In this document: one piece after another, positions 61,311 through 64,000 of the stretch | Layout of the letters: each line of letters begins with the position of its first letter | Position numbering within the stretch: the stretch's first letter is position 1 | NCBI GenBank assembly: GCA_964036045.1 | Contig: OZ038388.1 | Span: forward strand, 6,846,058-6,910,057 | Length of the DNA: 64,000 bases | Origin: Eutreptiella sp. 'Long Island Sound 2002' | Taxonomy: Eukaryota; Euglenozoa; Euglenophyceae; Eutreptiales; Eutreptiaceae | Reading direction: 5' to 3' | The notes under the pieces: model-generated | Seen by the model: only the letters and a program-made list of their open reading frames with translations | The model's database searches: none | What the model was told of the DNA's origin: nothing | Program-made: the position numbers and the translations under genes

Positions 61311-61439
61311 TCAGAAGTGGAAAATTCTTTTTTGGGGGGGCCACGCAACAAAGCGTAGATTTCAAAGTGGGGGGACAGCATGACAAATAGCCCACAAGTG
61401 GGCCGGGTGGCAGTCAGAAGCGGGAAAACTTTCTTTTGG

Positions 61440-61651
61440 GTAAGTAAATTACTTCATAAAAAAAAATCTACTAAGTAAATTACTAAGTAAAAAAAATTTG
61501 CCAAGTAAATTACTGATCAAAAAAAAATTACTAGGTAATTTGTTAAGTAGAAAACCCAGCCTAAACTTAGTAAAAAATCTTTTTACTAAGTTTTGAATCT
61601 TAGTAAAACATTTCTTAAAAAAATTTTTGTACTAAGTTTTGCCACGGACGC
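61440..61651. repeat. Right terminal/subterminal repeat region of the 6.8 kb transposon
   Basis: AAGTAAATTACT repeats, then AACTTAGTAAAAAAT and TTTTTACTAAGTTTT (a hairpin at about 61564-61593), ending in TTTTGCCACGGACGC. Confidence 0.85.
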
Positions 61652-61660
61652 TCATATCAC
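61652..61660. other. Right 9-bp target site duplication
   Basis: TCATATCAC, identical to 54879-54887. Confidence 0.92.
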
Positions 61661-62555
61661 ATAGTGCATTTGAGTTTTCAGTGAACGCGTCTACCTAATG
61701 ACGATTCAAGTGGCCAATGCAAAATGGGAGTGAAAATGAACTTTCATGTCTCAACTTCGTGTTTCGATTTAATTTTTGACTCGAATGCAAAGCCACGTAG
61801 GTGCTTCTAAGAGGCTTCGTGGGCATCAGGTATTCGAATCTTGGAATGGTGCAAAATGCATCATTGAGCATGAGGCATTAGCATATAGCACTAGCCCATA
61901 ACCAAGAGCCATAAGCTTCCAAGTACAAGTGTGCTGTAGTATTTGGCACTTGGTAATGGAGATTGAAATGCAACCCGCAAACATCACGGCTACAGGATTC
62001 GTCGGCAAAGAACATCTCGACGGTACAAGCCAAGAGAAACCAATCCGAGGAGCTTCGTGAGAGCAAGGTGTGCCCACCATGAGTAATAATATATTTGGCA
62101 GGTGGCAGTGGACAATGGGGATCCCAAACAAGGTGTGGCTCAGAATGATCATGAGTTTACAGGTGGTGGTCAACCAAAATCATGCCTTAGGAGGCGTATG
62201 GCCGTTCGACTTGTACTGTCTTGGGGCATGAAAAGACTTCAGTGGTTCAGCAATGGCGGTAGCCACGGCCTTCGAGATTGCAAACGATGACAACTCCTAC
62301 TGCTTTAGTCATCGCCTCAAATCAGTTCCTAGTACAATAGTCATCGTCTTTGAAATGCCGTTGCATTCCACTTGTGGTCCCCAATATTCCATCAAGATTT
62401 CCCGGTTTTTGATATCCACAACTTATGCTTTGTTAAGGCAGCCCAGCAGCTAGACAACTGCATCAAAAAAATGCAAATGGCTCGGAGGGCCTAGGGCTCC
62501 TTTGAGACCCCCTGGATGATTAAAAAAAATGTGCTCACTACGATGTTGACTACGC
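61661..62555 (+). repeat. Segmental duplication, copy B, diverged right part
   Basis: Matches 45059-46573 without the 636-bp insertion; about 15 differences in the 235 bp I compared around 61850-62085. No convincing gene. Confidence 0.9.
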
Positions 62556-62577
62556 GGTCCACACACCCGCAAACATT

Positions 62578-63237
62578 CAATCATTAATTGTCCAGCATGC
62601 AAGGGTGGAGGGTAGAGGAAGCGGTGTTAAGCATCCACTACAGTGTACCACTACCATGCACAGTACATGCCCACATGAACGGAGAGCAGTGTTCGACACA
62701 GGCAAAGGAGGCATACAAAAAAGTGCATGTGTGCATCCTCTGGATGAACATTAACAAGTGCCATGGTCATGGCCATTGCCCCATGCCTTGCAAACCATCT
62801 CCTCAACTTCTCCCTATTTCCTACTGGGGCTCAACCCCCCTGCCCTCAACCATTGCCTCTCGCCATTTGTCACTTTGCTTACATTCCATTCACCTTCATA
62901 GGCGCCTGCTTGACGTTTGGCAACGGTGTGTGTATGATGTTGAGTATGATTGCCCCTAGTACAGGGCAAGTATTCATTTCATTACCGTGTCACACAATGG
63001 GCAGAGAGAGATGGGCCCGTTACCAAGGGGCTTTGCCTCACCCACCCCCGGCCCTAACTTCACATGCCCCCACAAAGCGGCTCCCCCAATCGGGAGGAAG
63101 GGCGCAGTCACCTTGAGCAGCACCCTCCAGCGGGTTTTGCCCATAGGGCTGCTCGACCGAAGTCTCGCATCCCCCTCCTTCGGGCGGATGACACGGGGGT
63201 AGGGTCCCATCGCATCTCCTCATCAACTTCTGGTTTC
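62578..63237 (+). repeat. Inverted repeat arm (right) flanking duplication copy B
   Basis: Pairs with 47179-47827 in opposite orientation. The outer end of homology is at TCATCAACTTCTGGTTT; beyond it the two flanks differ. Fragmented frames (62588-62959, 63064-63210) mirror those of the other arm. Confidence 0.88.
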
Positions 63238-64000
63238 CCACGACCACAACAGGTTGTAAATATGGTGACAATGCAACTACAAACGCCATTGCAAGTTGGA
63301 TAATCCAAACAGGCAAAGAGTTGGTGCATGGAGTAGGCAGCGCCTCAAACACCACTGCTATGGGAAGGGGATACCGGTGAGGAACAAATGCCAAAAAGGC
63401 AACCCATAATACTAGAGATGCGGAGGTGGGGGGATGGCATGATAAAGTATTGCGCACCCCTAACAAAAAAAAGAGTGGCAACAACAACAGGGTCGAGTTC
63501 AAAAAGCAGACACCATTCCGTACCCGGGGGGGGGGGGGTTTAGAACCACTCCATTGCCATGAAGCACCGTGTGTGTTCCCTCAACACCCCCATGAACATG
63601 CTCCCCCATTGTGTATATCTCTGGGTCAATGTGCACTCCCTCGGACCACCAAACTATGTACTGCATGTATTTTTTTTTGTGTGCACATACGCGGTGATGT
63701 ACCCCATATGTTGCATGTCGCATGCTGTATCGGGACAAACAAACGATGGTGCTCGGTTTGATGTTGTGTTTTGGGGTCCAGAGCATCTTTTGGGCTCAAA
63801 AGAGATTTTGACCTTGACTTTGTAGAGCAAGGTGGGCAAAATGGGTGCCAGCATATGTTTGCATCCTATGCATACTCAAGAGGGGGGGCGAGGGGAGTGA
63901 GCGGAGCTGTAGGGTACTCAATCTTTGTGTGCCGTATCCATGCTGCTTGTGTGCATGCATGTGTATGTGTGTGTGCGCGTGCGCGCAGGGGGAAGAACAA
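63238..64000. other. Unrecognised sequence
   Basis: A poly-G run at 63526-63538 and a GTGTGTGCGCGTGCGCGC microsatellite at 63966-63986. No gene recognised. Confidence 0.5.

Larger units (their letters stand above)
54888..61651. mobile_element. 6764-bp DNA transposon with TIRs and 9-bp TSD
   Basis: Ends: GCGTATTTGGTAAAACTTAG on the left; reverse complement of the right end GCGTCCGTGGCAAAACTTAG. These match 16 of 20, and the next three bases (TAC) agree as well. The element splits copy B at a site intact in copy A, with TCATATCAC duplicated. Each end also carries several ACTTAGTAAAA repeats that fold back on themselves (left to about 55022, right from about 61440). Cargo: a Cys-rich ORF (-), a broken DDE transposase (+), short duplications, and an ~86-bp satellite array. 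A 9-bp duplication is usual for Mutator-like elements and unusual for the pogo-type transposase inside. Confidence 0.88.

Noticed and set aside
47179-63237. Polinton/Maverick element
   Set aside because: Long inverted arms fit, but no polymerase B, packaging ATPase, capsid or retroviral-type integrase gene is present between them.

Overview
The window is nuclear DNA from a microbial eukaryote with a repeat-rich, gene-sparse genome. The evidence is spliceosomal intron signals, a chromodomain LTR retrotransposon, tandem satellites and several nested transposons. It holds no bacterial operons, rRNA or diagnostic organelle genes. An alga or similar protist would fit, but no gene here fixes the lineage.

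Left part (1-12907): a Ty3/gypsy chromovirus (copy 1, + strand) fills 1-10297. The end of its 5' LTR is at the window edge, followed by a primer-binding site matching initiator-Met tRNA, gag, protease, RT, RNase H, integrase, chromodomain, a 2.5 kb non-coding tail, a polypurine tract and a 3' LTR. It is dead: stops, frameshifts and a ~415 bp inversion of the gag start break it. It abuts a second, inverted copy (10298-12907, - strand: 5' LTR, PBS, partial gag). Insertion of copy 1 into the gag of copy 2 explains this best.

Middle (12908-38014): mostly unrecognised sequence with poly-G/poly-C runs. It holds a zinc-finger ORF (15595-16284, -), a two-exon F-box/protein-kinase-like gene (19114-21678, -), a 17-bp minisatellite (24640-25560), a ~180 bp tandem repeat, diverged satellite units (27388-27600), a palindromic (AC)n(GT)n tract and a decayed RNase H domain of a retroelement (37237-37570, -).

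Right part (38015-64000): a direct segmental duplication. Copy A is 38015-46573; copy B is 47833-62555. The first ~7.05 kb of each are almost identical; the last ~0.9 kb differ by about 6%. Copy B is split by a 6764-bp DNA transposon (54888-61651) with terminal inverted repeats and a 9-bp target duplication, and copy A preserves the empty site. The transposon carries a Cys-rich ORF, a pogo/Tigger-like DDE transposase broken by one stop, and an ~86-bp satellite array with higher-order structure. Copy A has instead a 636-bp TA-flanked element at 45488-46123. A relative of it (480 bp) lies inside both duplicate copies, with the same ends but an unrelated interior. Copy B is also flanked by ~650-bp inverted repeats (47179-47827 and 62578-63237). 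The duplicated unit carries one long conserved ORF of unknown function.

The best candidates for something undescribed are the 6.8 kb TIR element, the end-conserved, interior-variable TA elements, and the inverted-repeat-flanked duplication.
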